32,290 bases of DNA from Candidatus Egerieousia excrementavium (GTDB taxonomy: Bacteria; Bacteroidota; Bacteroidia; Bacteroidales; UBA932): positions 1-32,290 of the forward strand of contig JADINB010000066.1 of the NCBI GenBank assembly GCA_017694275.1, in the 5' to 3' direction. This document shows positions 17,944 through 28,747 of this stretch, piece after piece. The notes beneath the pieces are model-generated. The model was given only the letters and a program-made list of their open reading frames with translations, was not told the origin of the DNA and searched no databases. The position numbers were made by a program, and so were the translations under genes. Within the stretch, counting starts at the first letter, position 1; each line of letters starts with the position of its first letter.

Positions 17944-17974
17944 CAAAGATACAATTAATTTCTTGAATGCCAAA
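17944..17974 (-). promoter_or_regulatory. Promoter of the rpsL-rpsG-fusA-rpsJ operon (TTTG-N19-TATCTTTG)
   Basis: Minus strand TTTG (17974-17971), 19 nt, TATCTTTG (17951-17944), about 50 nt upstream of the rpsL ATG. Confidence 0.8.
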
Positions 17975-17988
17975 ATTCAAAGAAATTT

Positions 17989-19656
17989 TTACAGGGCATA
18001 CAGGACTATCAGCTGGGCCGTAAGCACCCTCAAGAACATTACGAGAGGATATACGGTAGCATAAGCCACAGCCGGATAGTTGCTTGCAGATATGGAGTTT
18101 GAATAGGCAAGTGCAGGGGGGTCAGTGGTGCTTCCCGCTATCAGACCTATGATTGTAAAGTAATTCTGCTTGTATATGAACCTGGCCAGAACGGAAACTA
18201 TCAGCAAAGGTATCACGGTTATCATAAAACCGTATCCTACCCATTTATATCCTCCCTCGAGCAGAGTCTCCACAAAGTTTTCTCCCGCTCCCAGACCGAC
18301 AGCCGCAAGGAAAAGCGATATGCCCACCTCACGCAACATTATGTTGGCGCTTTGTGTAGTATATGTTATAAAACCTAGCTTGTAGCCGAAACGGCTTATG
18401 AGAATGGCGATTATCAGAGGTCCGCCGGCCAGTCCGAGTTTGACGGGCTGAGGAATTCCGGGCAGCATGAAAGGAATCGAACCGAACAGCACTCCCACCG
18501 CTATGCCAAAGAAAATCGTAATCAGATGAGGCTCTCTCAACCTTTTCAGCGAGTTGCCGAAATAGCGGGCCAGCCCCTCCACGCTCGATTCGTCGCCCAC
18601 AACCAGGACCCTGTCTCCTATCTGCAGTTCCAGTTCTCCGTCGGCCACAAGGTCTACGCCAGAACGGGTAACACGGGTTATGTTCACCCCGAACAGAGAA
18701 CGCACCTTGAGTTCGCTCAATGTCTTTCCGTTTATCTCGGAACGGGTTATGACAACCTTCTTCATTATAAGCTGCGAATCCAGATCAAGCCACTGGTCGA
18801 ATGTCATGTCAATGGATTTCCCGATAAATGAGGTTATTGCCTCTACCGAATCTGACGAGGTTATTATCAGCAGCTTGTCGCCCTCGCTCAATACAGATTG
18901 CGAGGTAGGGATTTCTATCCTGCCGCTTGAATGGTACATGCGTGATATTACAAAACTCTTTTCTATCAGACCGTGAAGCTGCTCAATACTTTTCCCGAAT
19001 ATCGCATTGTTATGCACCTCTACAGATATTTTGGTCGTGACCCCGCCTGCCTTTGCGCTCTCCTGGTCGATCTTATAATTCTCCCTGTCGAGCTTTATCC
19101 TGAAAATATACCTTATGGCCACCATGGAGCCTATGATGCCAAGCACACCAAGCGGATAAGCCATTGCGTAGCCCAGCGCTATGTCTGGATTTGCAGAACC
19201 CATGACATCGCTGTATGTCTGCTGCGCCGCACCAAGACCGGGCGTATTTGTAACGGCGCCGCACAGAATGCCGGTCATCACAACCAGGTCTTCTCCAGTT
19301 ACAAAATGAATTATTATGGCTGTGGCACAACCGAGCAGCACTATCATTGTTGCCAGCAGGTTCATTGTCACCCCGCCCTTTTTAAATGAGGAAAAGAATC
19401 CGGGCCCCACCTGCATTCCTATGGAAAACACAAACAATATGAGACCGAACTCCTTTACGAAATCCAGAATGGCCGCATCTACCAGAATCTTGAAGTGGCT
19501 CAGGGCAATTCCGGTAAAGAGAATCAGCGTGACACCAAGAGAGATTCCGCCGATTTTTATTTTACCCAATAATATTCCGACAGCAATGGTTATAGCTATA
19601 ATAAAGATAGAATGCGCTATTCCACTGCCTGTTACCAATTGTAAAAACCAACTCAT
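17989..19656 (-). CDS. AspT/YidE/YbjL-family putative transporter with two TrkA-C domains
   Basis: 555 aa; duplicated membrane halves, central RCK_C-like 'NNAIFGKSIEQLHGLIEKSFVISRMYHSSGRIEIPTSQSVLSEGDKLLIITSSDSVEAI' and 'EINGKTLSELKVRSLFGVNITRVTRSGVDLVADGELELQIGDRVLVVGDE'. Confidence 0.88.
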   Translation of the reverse strand: MSWFLQLVTGSGIAHSIFIIAITIAVGILLGKIKIGGISLGVTLILFTGIALSHFKILVDAAILDFVKEFGLILFVFSIGMQVGPGFFSSFKKGGVTMNLLATMIVLLGCATAIIIHFVTGEDLVVMTGILCGAVTNTPGLGAAQQTYSDVMGSANPDIALGYAMAYPLGVLGIIGSMVAIRYIFRIKLDRENYKIDQESAKAGGVTTKISVEVHNNAIFGKSIEQLHGLIEKSFVISRMYHSSGRIEIPTSQSVLSEGDKLLIITSSDSVEAITSFIGKSIDMTFDQWLDLDSQLIMKKVVITRSEINGKTLSELKVRSLFGVNITRVTRSGVDLVADGELELQIGDRVLVVGDESSVEGLARYFGNSLKRLREPHLITIFFGIAVGVLFGSIPFMLPGIPQPVKLGLAGGPLIIAILISRFGYKLGFITYTTQSANIMLREVGISLFLAAVGLGAGENFVETLLEGGYKWVGYGFMITVIPLLIVSVLARFIYKQNYFTIIGLIAGSTTDPPALAYSNSISASNYPAVAYATVYPLVMFLRVLTAQLIVLYAL

Positions 19657-19675
19657 CCTTATTCCTTTTGCGCGG

Positions 19676-19706
19676 CAAAAGTAATATTATTTATTTTCTT
19701 ATCAAA
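19676..19706 (-). promoter_or_regulatory. Promoter of the transporter gene, overlapping the 3' end of fbp (TTTG-N19-TACTTTTG)
   Basis: Minus strand TTTG (19706-19703), 19 nt, TACTTTTG (19683-19676); the fbp stop is at 19691. Confidence 0.6.
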
Positions 19707-21649
19707 CCGTTTCTATATGCGCGCAAAAGTTGTTTGAGATCTTCTATCTGTTCTATAAGGCTTTTCCCTATGTCTGTATCCCTTACAAGTTTCCTGTTTT
19801 CGGCAAATTCCACCACCTTGGTCTCCGAAATAATGTCAATGCCCTCTTCTATGGCTTTTTCTATGGATTCAAACGGCACATGCTGTACAAGTTTAAGCCC
19901 GTAAGAGTTGTATATCAAGGTATAGCCGGCAATACCGGTCTCTTCTCTATATGGTTTTGAAAAGCCACCGTCTATGACAAGCAGTTTCCCTCCAGCCTTT
20001 ATGGGGGTCTCACCCTTCTTTGTCTTGACCGGTATGTGACCGTTTATTATATGCGAATTTTCGAGCTGGGTTATTCCGAACTCCAGCAGAATCTTCTCGC
20101 ATATTTCCCTGTTGTTCTTCAAGGTGTAGTAAACTCCCTTGTTTTCCTTCTGCAACTCTTTTTCCGCAAGGAAATATCTTTCAAAAGTGGCCATTCTGTC
20201 TTTGTCGAACGGAGGAGAAGCCGGGCCGCACCACAGGTACCAAATGAAATCCTTGCCGTAATTTTTGGCTACGGAGCCCTCATCACCGAAATAGGCGCTG
20301 CGCACAAGCTGCTCGATCTTGTCGAAAAGGCTCTTTCCCGAATAGTCGCGCCCCTCTATTCTTACCACCTTGAAAGAACCGTCTTCATTCAATGGCACGG
20401 AGCCGTGATAGAGCAGGTTGGAATTCCTCACAAGATAGAGTGAACCATGGTCATAGAGACAATGCATGTGCCTTGCAAGCTTTGAACTTGTTGTAAAGCT
20501 GTGGGTCAGCTGCTCAATGACATCTCTCTCTTCTGCCGTAAGCTCGTAAGGCCTTTCAGGGTCTATTGTAGGGAAATTCGCATCCTTAAGCCGGTACTCC
20601 GCGCCGTTTATTGATATGGTTCCCCTGTCATAGTCTATAAGATGCAGAAGGCGCCTGTCTTCCATCCCGAACTCTTCCCTGCGTGCGATAATCTGTCCTT
20701 CCAGCTTGAACTGTATTACCGATATTGCCTTGTGCATTTTTGACACAAGATGTTCCTGACGCGAGTTGATAGGTTCGTCTTCATTGATTTTCGGACGGAA
20801 AACCGTACATGGATCATCTTTGTAAATATCCATTGCAAAGGTAGCCAGCGGCAGCAGGTTGATGCCGTACCCCTCTTCCAGTGTCGCGAAATTCGCATAC
20901 CTGAAACACATTCTCAACACGTTTGCGACACAGGCTTCGCTTCCGCAGGCGGCCCCCATCCATACAAGGTCATGGTTTCCCCACTGAATGTCGAAATTAT
21001 GGTAATTACATAGCGTATCCAGGATTATGTGCGCACCCGGGCCACGGTCATAAATATCACCTATTATATGGAGCGAATCTATCGTAAGTCTCTTTATGAG
21101 ATTGCAGATTGCTATGATGAAATGGTCTGCCCTCCCTGTCGAGACTATTGTCTCGAGTATTGCCATTATATAGGCATGCTTGTTTGCCTCTTCTGCCTTG
21201 GATTCATGCAACAGCTCCTCTATTATATAGGAGTATTCTGGCGGAAGGGCTTTCCTTACCTTGGAGCGGGTATATTTTGAGGAGACTACTGCACACACCT
21301 TGATAAGCCTCATCAACTCTACCTTATACCACTCGGTCATGGCCTTTTCCTTCTGCTTCACTATTTTGAGTTTCCCTTCGGGATAGTATATAAGAGTGCA
21401 CAGGTCTCGCTTCTCAACCTCTCTAAGAGTATTGCCGAACAGTTCCTCCACCTTCCGCTTTATAACTCCCGATGCAGTTCTGAGCACATGGTCAAAGGCT
21501 TCGTTTTCACCATGCAGATCGGTAACAAAGTGCTCCGTACCCTTGGGGAGGTTCAATATTGCCTCCAGATTTATGATTTCAGTACTTGCTGCCTGAACGG
21601 TCGGGAAGCTTTTCGCCAACAGTTGCAGATATTTCAAATCTCGTTTCAT
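19691..21649 (-). CDS. fbp: Fructose-1,6-bisphosphatase class III
   Basis: 652 aa; 'HFVTDLHGENEAFDHVLR', 'LHIIGDIYDRGPGAHIILDTL', 'IQWGNHDLVWMGAACGSEACVANVLR', 'SHIINGHIPVKTKKGETPIKAGGKLLVIDGGFSKPY'. Confidence 0.96.
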   Translation of the reverse strand: MKRDLKYLQLLAKSFPTVQAASTEIINLEAILNLPKGTEHFVTDLHGENEAFDHVLRTASGVIKRKVEELFGNTLREVEKRDLCTLIYYPEGKLKIVKQKEKAMTEWYKVELMRLIKVCAVVSSKYTRSKVRKALPPEYSYIIEELLHESKAEEANKHAYIMAILETIVSTGRADHFIIAICNLIKRLTIDSLHIIGDIYDRGPGAHIILDTLCNYHNFDIQWGNHDLVWMGAACGSEACVANVLRMCFRYANFATLEEGYGINLLPLATFAMDIYKDDPCTVFRPKINEDEPINSRQEHLVSKMHKAISVIQFKLEGQIIARREEFGMEDRRLLHLIDYDRGTISINGAEYRLKDANFPTIDPERPYELTAEERDVIEQLTHSFTTSSKLARHMHCLYDHGSLYLVRNSNLLYHGSVPLNEDGSFKVVRIEGRDYSGKSLFDKIEQLVRSAYFGDEGSVAKNYGKDFIWYLWCGPASPPFDKDRMATFERYFLAEKELQKENKGVYYTLKNNREICEKILLEFGITQLENSHIINGHIPVKTKKGETPIKAGGKLLVIDGGFSKPYREETGIAGYTLIYNSYGLKLVQHVPFESIEKAIEEGIDIISETKVVEFAENRKLVRDTDIGKSLIEQIEDLKQLLRAYRNGLIRK

Positions 21650-21718
21650 CTGAAAAATTCCAAAAATGCAAAACTAATATAAACATTATTTTTATATTTG
21701 TATATAAAATTTACTGCC

Positions 21719-22297
21719 ATGAAATTCAAATTACCAGAATTGCCGTACGCACAGGGAAGTCTTGAGCCGGCAATATCCAGACAAACCATGGAATTCCATT
21801 ACGGAAAGCACCTGCAGACCTACATCGACAACCTTAACAAGCTTATCGAGGGCACACCTTTCGCAGAAATGCCGTTGGAGCAGATTGTAAAGCAGTCCGA
21901 CGGAGGAATTTTCAACAATGCAGCCCAGACGTTCAACCACACTTTCTACTTTGAGACATTCTCTCCGAACGGGCAAAGACATCCGGAGGGGAAACTGGCA
22001 AAAGCCATCGAAAAGAAATGGGGAAACTTTGAAGCCTTCAGGGAGGAGTTCTCTGCCGCTGCCGTATCGCTCTTCGGAAGCGGATGGTCATGGCTCAGCA
22101 AAAATGCAGACGGGGAGCTGACAATAACCAAGGAATCCAATGCGGGCTGCCCGCTGACATCTGGGCTTGTGCCCCTTCTCACAATAGACGTATGGGAACA
22201 TGCCTATTATCTCGACTGCCAGAACAGGCGTGCCGAATATGTAAAGAAACTCTGGGACATTATTGACTGGAGCATTGTAGAGAAGAGATTCGAATAG
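21719..22297 (+). CDS. sodB: Superoxide dismutase (Fe/Mn family)
   Basis: 'MKFKLPELPYAQGSLEPAISRQTMEFHYGKHLQTYIDNLNKL', 'GIFNNAAQTFNHTFYFETFSP', 'LLTIDVWEHAYYLDCQNRRAEYVKKLWDIIDW'. Start moved from 21698 to the homologous Met at 21719. Confidence 0.96.
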   Translation: MKFKLPELPYAQGSLEPAISRQTMEFHYGKHLQTYIDNLNKLIEGTPFAEMPLEQIVKQSDGGIFNNAAQTFNHTFYFETFSPNGQRHPEGKLAKAIEKKWGNFEAFREEFSAAAVSLFGSGWSWLSKNADGELTITKESNAGCPLTSGLVPLLTIDVWEHAYYLDCQNRRAEYVKKLWDIIDWSIVEKRFE

Positions 22298-22308
22298 CAC
22301 GATGCCTG

Positions 22309-23631
22309 TCAGGCCCCTATATGAAACACCTTTCTTTTTGCAAACATGGAAAGGTAAAGACTTCTGACCAATAGGTGTACCATGAACGCAACCATAAGCG
22401 CCTGGACACCTATTGAGTTTTTAAGCAGGAAATATGCGGCAAAAAAACCTACCACAGAATATATCATACTGTTTCTGATAGTTTTTGAAGCTGTGGCCCC
22501 TATGAAGATTCCGTCCCATGTAAAGGCAATGCAACTCATCAGAGGCATTATAAGCAGCCAGGGCATGAAGGGGCCGGTAGCCTCTATTACCTGGGTATCG
22601 TTCGTAAGAATCCTGACAAACATCTCTCCTTCCAGAGCGTAAGCCAATGTAGAGACCGCAGCTATCGAAAGGCACCATATAAAAATCACCTTTACGGCCT
22701 TCCTGAGTGACTGGCCATCGTTTGCTCCTGTATATCTTCCTACCAGGGCCTCGCCTGCATAGGCGAACCCATCTATAAAATATGAGTAGAGCAACAGGAG
22801 TTTCATCATTATCGTACATACTGCCAGCATAAGATCTCCGAACGTGGCTGAAAGTGCCGTAAACCCTGAGTAGATGCACAGGAAACAGATGGAGCGTACG
22901 AAAAGATCTGTATTGAGAGAGAAAAACTTCTTTACGCTCTTCATCTGTATGCTGGATTTGAGACTTATATATTTGAAGAGTTTTCTGTAGTAAACCGCCA
23001 TCAGGATTATTGAGAGTACAAGTCCGGTATATTGCGCCACGACCGTACCCATGGCAATGCCCGCAAATCCCATATCTGTATAGAGCGCAAAAAAGACGCT
23101 CGCCACAAAATTGACTCCGTTAACCACAAGATCTACTGTCATCGGGCTTACTGCATTCTGCATTCCTATAAAGAAACCCTTGAACACATAAAGGCCCAGT
23201 GTTGCGGGAGCTGCCCATATTCTTACATAGTAATAGGAGCGGGCCAGCTGCTCCACCTCCGGAGAACATTCTATAAGTGCGAAGGAAGCATTGACATAGA
23301 GCATCTGGATAATCCATATAAGGAAGGCTATCGCGGTAGAGGTGAATATTCCCTGTACAAAGACGCGCATTGCCTCCCTGAAATCCCTGCGTCCATAAGC
23401 CTGCGCCACCATTCCGCTTGTACCCACCCTGAGAAAGCTCATGTTCCAGTAGAGCAGGTCAAAGAGCATTGTGGCAATGGCCACACCCCCTATCATAGCA
23501 GCGTCACCCAATCTTCCGGCTATTGCAAGATCTACCATTCCCACCAATGGCACGGTAATGGTCGCCAGTATGCTGGGAACGGCAATCCTCAATACGTTCC
23601 TGTTCATTGACCCGTTTACGACTAAACTCAT
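22309..23631 (-). CDS. MATE family efflux transporter (DinF-like)
   Basis: 440 aa; 'RIAVPSILATITVPLVGMVDLAIAGRLGDAAMIGGVAIATMLFDLLYWNMSFLRVGTSGMVAQAYG'. Confidence 0.93.
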   Translation of the reverse strand: MSLVVNGSMNRNVLRIAVPSILATITVPLVGMVDLAIAGRLGDAAMIGGVAIATMLFDLLYWNMSFLRVGTSGMVAQAYGRRDFREAMRVFVQGIFTSTAIAFLIWIIQMLYVNASFALIECSPEVEQLARSYYYVRIWAAPATLGLYVFKGFFIGMQNAVSPMTVDLVVNGVNFVASVFFALYTDMGFAGIAMGTVVAQYTGLVLSIILMAVYYRKLFKYISLKSSIQMKSVKKFFSLNTDLFVRSICFLCIYSGFTALSATFGDLMLAVCTIMMKLLLLYSYFIDGFAYAGEALVGRYTGANDGQSLRKAVKVIFIWCLSIAAVSTLAYALEGEMFVRILTNDTQVIEATGPFMPWLLIMPLMSCIAFTWDGIFIGATASKTIRNSMIYSVVGFFAAYFLLKNSIGVQALMVAFMVHLLVRSLYLSMFAKRKVFHIGA

Positions 23632-24563
23632 ATTCTGTATTTTCCCTCCTCTTCCAACATTCCCAAATAAGACTCATATCTTTCTGCCGAAATATCTCCG
23701 TTCTCCAACGCTTCCTTTACGGCACAGCCTGGTTCATGGGTATGCGTACATGGGACAAACCTGCAATTGTCCTCAACCTTGAGCATCTCCGGGAAATAGG
23801 CGCTCAGTTCGTATTTGTTGAAATCTACAAGCCCGAACCCGCGGATACCCGGTGAATCTATCAAAAATCCGCCTCCTGAGAGCGGATGCATCTGATAAAA
23901 GGTGGTCGTATGCCTGCCCTGTCTGTGTGAGAGAGAGATTTCGCCTATCTTAAGGTCCAAAGAGGGATCCAGAGCCTTTATGAGAGATGATTTCCCTACA
24001 CCGGACTGCCCCGAAAAAAGCACTATCCTCGCTTTGCACATCTCACGCAACTGCCATATTCCCTCTCCGCCAACCGCAGAACATTCCAGCACCATGTAAC
24101 CAGCCTTTTCATATATATTGCGCAGATGCCCGGCCATCTCTGTCTCATCGGCATTGTAAAGATCCATTTTGTTGATTACCAATGTTACCGGAACACCATA
24201 TGCCTGACATGTTACCAGAAACCTGTCTACAAACGGGAGCTTGATTTGCGGCATGCTTACCGTTACAACCAAAAAGGTCATATCAATATTCGCCGCTATC
24301 ACATGTGCCTGCCGGCTCAGATTTGCAGATTTGCGGATTATGCAGTTCTTGCGCGGCATCACGGCCGATATGACCGCTGCCCCCGAGGCATCGCGTCTGT
24401 ACTCTACCCTGTCTCCCACTGCTACAGGATTGGTGGAATTGAAATCCTTAAGGCGCAATTTTCCCTTTATTACGGCAGGGAAAAGGTTCCATTCCGGCAA
24501 TTCCGTAAGCAGATAATGACTTCCGGTATGTTTCACAACCGTCGCACAGCCTGAAATATTCAT
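23628..24563 (-). CDS. rsgA: Ribosome small subunit-dependent GTPase A
   Basis: 'VVTVSMPQIKLPFVDRFLVTCQAYGVPVTLVINKMDLY', 'VLFSGQSGVGKSSLIKALDPS', 'GRHTTTFYQMHPLSGGGFLIDSPGIRGFGL', CxxxxHxxxxxC zinc region. Start trimmed to Met32 (24563); overlaps MATE by 4 bp. Confidence 0.93.
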   Translation of the reverse strand: MNISGCATVVKHTGSHYLLTELPEWNLFPAVIKGKLRLKDFNSTNPVAVGDRVEYRRDASGAAVISAVMPRKNCIIRKSANLSRQAHVIAANIDMTFLVVTVSMPQIKLPFVDRFLVTCQAYGVPVTLVINKMDLYNADETEMAGHLRNIYEKAGYMVLECSAVGGEGIWQLREMCKARIVLFSGQSGVGKSSLIKALDPSLDLKIGEISLSHRQGRHTTTFYQMHPLSGGGFLIDSPGIRGFGLVDFNKYELSAYFPEMLKVEDNCRFVPCTHTHEPGCAVKEALENGDISAERYESYLGMLEEEGKYRI

Positions 24564-24646
24564 AAAAGCGGAGAAATTTTTAGCCTCCGCGAATATACAA
24601 ATTTGTACAAAATCCATTACCTTTGTTATAGTATAATTCTTGAAAA

Positions 24647-25624
24647 ATGTATTCACTCGACCAACTGCAAGGCATAATAGAGAAAGGTCTCTCCTCGCTC
24701 GAATTCAGACGCGATCCGGCAGACCTCTATGACCCGATTCGATATATGATTTCGATAGGAGGCAAAAGAATCAGGCCGCTCGCATGCCTGATCTCTTACA
24801 CCCTGTTCAACGACAACATAGACAAGTCAATCCTCCACCCGGCCCTTGCAATAGAGATTTTCCACGGCTTCACCCTCATACATGATGACATAATGGACAA
24901 GGCATCGATAAGGAGAGGGCAGCCTACTATCCATACGAAATGGAACAGCAACGTTGCCATCCTTTCCGGCGACGTAATGTCAATCATGGCCTACCGCCTG
25001 CTTGCAGAGTGCAAAAGGGAAAAACTGCCGGAAGTGCTCAACCTCTTTTCTGAGACAGTGCAGCAGGTTTGTGAAGGGCAGCAGTACGACATGGATTTTG
25101 AAACCATGCCCTACATAACAATGGAAGATTACATGAAAATGATAGGGCTGAAGACGGCAGTCCTGCTTGCCTGCTCTGCAAAGACAGGAGCCATGATTGC
25201 CGGCGCATCACCCGAAACATGCAATGCCCTTTACGAATTCTGCTACAAGATAGGTCTCGCATTCCAGATTCAGGATGACTATATGGATACCTTTTCAAAA
25301 AGTGCCATCTTCGGAAAAAAAATAGGCGGAGACATTGTAAACAACAAGAAGACATGGCTTCTGGTGCAGGCATTCAAGAAAGTGCCCTCAACGGAGAGGG
25401 AAAGGCTCGACTCTCTTCTCTCACTTACCGAAGAGCAGGCAGCGCAGAAAATAGAAGGAATGCGCAACCTCTACATTGAATATGGCATTAAAGATGATGC
25501 GGAGCTGGCAATAAGGGAATATTATACAAGTGCCGCAGAATCATTGGGGAAAATCTCTCTTTCAGAGAGTCAGAACGAGTTGCTCATGCAGTACGCCGAC
25601 AGGCTGATAACCAGAATCAAATAA
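24647..25624 (+). CDS. Polyprenyl synthetase (long-chain isoprenyl diphosphate synthase)
   Basis: 325 aa; 'GGKRIRPLACLISYTLF', 'FTLIHDDIMDKASIRRGQPTIHTKWNSNVAILSGDVM', 'FQIQDDYMD'. Confidence 0.95.
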   Translation: MYSLDQLQGIIEKGLSSLEFRRDPADLYDPIRYMISIGGKRIRPLACLISYTLFNDNIDKSILHPALAIEIFHGFTLIHDDIMDKASIRRGQPTIHTKWNSNVAILSGDVMSIMAYRLLAECKREKLPEVLNLFSETVQQVCEGQQYDMDFETMPYITMEDYMKMIGLKTAVLLACSAKTGAMIAGASPETCNALYEFCYKIGLAFQIQDDYMDTFSKSAIFGKKIGGDIVNNKKTWLLVQAFKKVPSTERERLDSLLSLTEEQAAQKIEGMRNLYIEYGIKDDAELAIREYYTSAAESLGKISLSESQNELLMQYADRLITRIK

Positions 25625-25705
25625 ACCGCAAGCACCCCGGGAGCCGTGGCGGAACTTGTCGGGCAATGCCATGACGCAGTGTAATTGTAAACGAAGTAAA
25701 CAGAA

Positions 25706-26935
25706 ATGCATGATTTGGAAATAATGGCGCCTGCCGGCAATTTCGAGGCCCTCATGGCTGCTATCCAGGGCGGAGCGGATTCCGTCTACTTTGGCGTGGG
25801 CAATCTTAACATGCGCTCCCACTCTGCCAACAATTTCAGCAGTTCCGACATTGAAGAAATTGTCAGAATCTGCAAAGAACATGGCGTACGCACATATCTT
25901 ACTCTCAATATCGTACTTTACGATTCAGACATTGCACCCATGCAGGAGGCACTCTCGGCAGCCGCAAAGGCTGGCGTAAGCGCTGTCATAGCATCAGACA
26001 TGGCGGCAATCTCGTATGCCCGCTCCATAGGCATGGAGGTGCATGTCTCAACCCAGCTCAATATCTCCAACAGGGAGAGCCTGAAATTCTTTGCACAGTT
26101 TGCAGACGTAATAGTACTTGCCCGCGAACTTACACTTGTCCAGGTAAAAGAGATAAGCGACTTTATCAGGCGGGAAAACATTACAGGGCCTTCCGGAGAG
26201 AGGGTTCGCATTGAAATGTTCTGTCACGGCGCGCTCTGCATGGCCATTTCCGGCAAATGCTACCTTAGCCTGCACGAATACAACGCCTCTGCCAACAGAG
26301 GTTCATGTTTTCAGCTCTGCAGAAGAGGCTATCGGGTAACAGACCTTGAAACAGGAACACAACTTGACATAGACAACAAATATATCATGTCTCCCAAAGA
26401 TTTGTGTACCATTGAATTCATAGACAAAATGGCTCAGGCCGGCGTCAGTGTCTTCAAAATTGAAGGAAGGGCCCGCAGTGCAGAATATGTAAAGAAAGTG
26501 GCATCGGCCTACAGAAAGGCGGCAGATGCCGTTGAGGAAGGGCGTTTCACGCCCCAACTTGGAAGTTCACTCAAGTCAGAACTGGAACAGGTATTCAACA
26601 GGGGGTTCTGGGACGGGTACTACCAGGGCGCCAGACTTGGAGAATGGAGCAGTGTCTACGGCAACAAGGCAACACGCAAGAAAACATATATAGGAAAGAT
26701 TACCAACTATTTTTCCAATATAGGGGTAGCAGAGGTACTCATAGAGACAGGCACTCTTTCCGTTGGAAACAATATTCTCATAATAGGGCCGTCGACAGGG
26801 GTGGCAGAGATGAAGATTCCTGAAATCAGGGTGGAACTCAAACCTGTGGAAAGAGCCGGAAAAGGCGTCTGTTCAATTCCGGTAAAGGAAAAACTGCGCC
26901 GCTCAGACAAAGTATACCTTTTCGAAGAGGCCTGA
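25706..26935 (+). CDS. Peptidase U32 family protein (TrhP/RlhA-like)
   Basis: 409 aa; 'LEIMAPAGNFEALMAAIQGGADSVYFG', 'EMFCHGALCMAISGKCYLSLHEYNASANRGSCFQLCRR', 'FKIEGRARSAEYV'. Confidence 0.94.
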   Translation: MHDLEIMAPAGNFEALMAAIQGGADSVYFGVGNLNMRSHSANNFSSSDIEEIVRICKEHGVRTYLTLNIVLYDSDIAPMQEALSAAAKAGVSAVIASDMAAISYARSIGMEVHVSTQLNISNRESLKFFAQFADVIVLARELTLVQVKEISDFIRRENITGPSGERVRIEMFCHGALCMAISGKCYLSLHEYNASANRGSCFQLCRRGYRVTDLETGTQLDIDNKYIMSPKDLCTIEFIDKMAQAGVSVFKIEGRARSAEYVKKVASAYRKAADAVEEGRFTPQLGSSLKSELEQVFNRGFWDGYYQGARLGEWSSVYGNKATRKKTYIGKITNYFSNIGVAEVLIETGTLSVGNNILIIGPSTGVAEMKIPEIRVELKPVERAGKGVCSIPVKEKLRRSDKVYLFEEA

Positions 26936-26959
26936 TCAAGCAGCCGTTGCCCGCAAGTG

Positions 26960-28747
26960 TCAGTCGAGTTTGAGCACTGCCATAAAGGCGCTCTGGGGAA
27001 CCTCGACATTGCCTACCTGCCTCATGCGGCGTTTGCCCCGCTTCTGTTTTTCCAGCAGTTTTCTTTTACGGGTAATGTCTCCTCCGTAACATTTTGCAGT
27101 CACGTCTTTCCTTACGGCCTTGACTGTCTCGCGTGCAATTATTTTTGCGCCTATCGCAGCCTGAATTGCAATATCGAACTGCTGGCGGGGTATAAGTTCC
27201 TTCAACTTCTCGCACATCCTGCGTCCGAAATCATATGCATGGTCACGATGTATGAGGCTTGAAAGCGCATCTACCTGTTCACCGTTAAGCAGTATATCCA
27301 GCTTTACAAGGTCTGAGTCGCGGTAATCTATGATATGATAGTCGAACGAGGCATACCCTTTCGATATCGACTTGAGCTTGTCGTAAAAGTCAAAGACAAT
27401 CTCCGCAAGAGGAATGTCGAAATTGAGCTCCACTCTGTCGCTTGTCAGAAAGTGCTGGCTTACAAGCAGCCCGCGCTTGTCGAGACACAACTTCATTATG
27501 GCTCCGAAAAACTCGCTTTTCGAGATAATCTGAGCCCTTATGTACGGCTCCTCTATATGATCTATGAGGGTGATTGCAGGCAGTCCGCTGGGATTATGCA
27601 CATCCAGGACTTCCCCCTGTGTGGTATGCACCTTATATGAGACGTTGGGGACAGTCGTTATGCAGTCCATGTTGAACTCCCTGAAAAGCCGTTCCTGTAC
27701 AATCTCCAGATGAAGCAGCCCCAAAAAGCCGCAACGGAAACCGAACCCGAGCGCCAGTGAAGATTCCGGCTCAAAAACAAGCGAAGCATCATTCAGCCTC
27801 AGTTTTTCCAAAGAGGCCCGCAAATCTTCGTACTCATCGCTCTCGATTGGGTATACACCTGCAAAAACCATCGGCTTTACCTCTTCGAATCCTGCAATGG
27901 CGGCCTCGCACGGTTCGCTGCATTTGGTAATGGTATCTCCCACTTTTACCTCAACGGCACTCTTTATTCCTGAAATAATATATCCCACATCGCCTGTGGT
28001 AATCTCATCCTTTGGACACAGCCTCATTCGCAAGACTCCGACCTCTTCAGCCACATACTCTTTGCCCGTATTGAAAAATTTCACCTTGTCGCCCTTGCGG
28101 ACAGAACCGTTCACAACCTTGAAATAGGCAATGATTCCGCGGAACGAATTGAATACCGAATCAAATATCAGGGCCTGCAAGGGCTTGGAAGGATCCCCCA
28201 CAGGAGCGGGAATCCGCTCCACAATAGCCTCCAATATCTGCGGTACGCCTTCGCCGGTCTTGCCGCTGGCCAGCAGAACCTCCTCCTCCTTGCATCCGAG
28301 GAGCTCTACCACCTGGTCTCTGACCACATCCACCATTGCGGCATCCATATCTATTTTGTTAAGAACCGGTATTATCTCCAGATTATGGTTGATGGCCAGA
28401 TAGAGGTTGGATATGGTCTGTGCCTGTATTCCCTGCGTGGCATCCACCACAAGCAAGGCACCCTCACATGAGGCAATGGCCCTTGAAACTTCGTATGAGA
28501 AGTCTACATGCCCCGGAGTGTCTATAAGGTTCAGAATATACTTCTCTCCTTTGTGCCCGTATTCCATCTGGATGGCATGACTTTTTATTGTTATGCCCTT
28601 CTCCTTCTCCAAATCCATGGAATCAAGAACCTGGTTCTCCATTTCACGTGCCGAAAGGGTATTTGTAGCCTCCAGCAGCCGGTCGGCAAGAGTGCTCTTG
28701 CCATGATCTATATGGGCAATAATGCAAAAATTCCGGATATTTTTCAT
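26960..28747 (-). CDS. lepA: Elongation factor 4
   Basis: 595 aa; '[61 protein letters not shown]'; C-terminus '[45 protein letters not shown]'. Confidence 0.98.
   Translation of the reverse strand: MKNIRNFCIIAHIDHGKSTLADRLLEATNTLSAREMENQVLDSMDLEKEKGITIKSHAIQMEYGHKGEKYILNLIDTPGHVDFSYEVSRAIASCEGALLVVDATQGIQAQTISNLYLAINHNLEIIPVLNKIDMDAAMVDVVRDQVVELLGCKEEEVLLASGKTGEGVPQILEAIVERIPAPVGDPSKPLQALIFDSVFNSFRGIIAYFKVVNGSVRKGDKVKFFNTGKEYVAEEVGVLRMRLCPKDEITTGDVGYIISGIKSAVEVKVGDTITKCSEPCEAAIAGFEEVKPMVFAGVYPIESDEYEDLRASLEKLRLNDASLVFEPESSLALGFGFRCGFLGLLHLEIVQERLFREFNMDCITTVPNVSYKVHTTQGEVLDVHNPSGLPAITLIDHIEEPYIRAQIISKSEFFGAIMKLCLDKRGLLVSQHFLTSDRVELNFDIPLAEIVFDFYDKLKSISKGYASFDYHIIDYRDSDLVKLDILLNGEQVDALSSLIHRDHAYDFGRRMCEKLKELIPRQQFDIAIQAAIGAKIIARETVKAVRKDVTAKCYGGDITRKRKLLEKQKRGKRRMRQVGNVEVPQSAFMAVLKLD

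Noticed and set aside
24568-24590. gcggag...ctccgc inverted repeat upstream of rsgA
   Set aside because: Only 6 bp with an 11 nt loop and no U-tract; too weak to call a regulatory element.
24564-24656. N-terminal extension of rsgA (MNTFFKNYTITKVM...)
   Set aside because: Overlaps the divergent polyprenyl synthetase start and is not homologous-looking; Met at 24563 is the better start.
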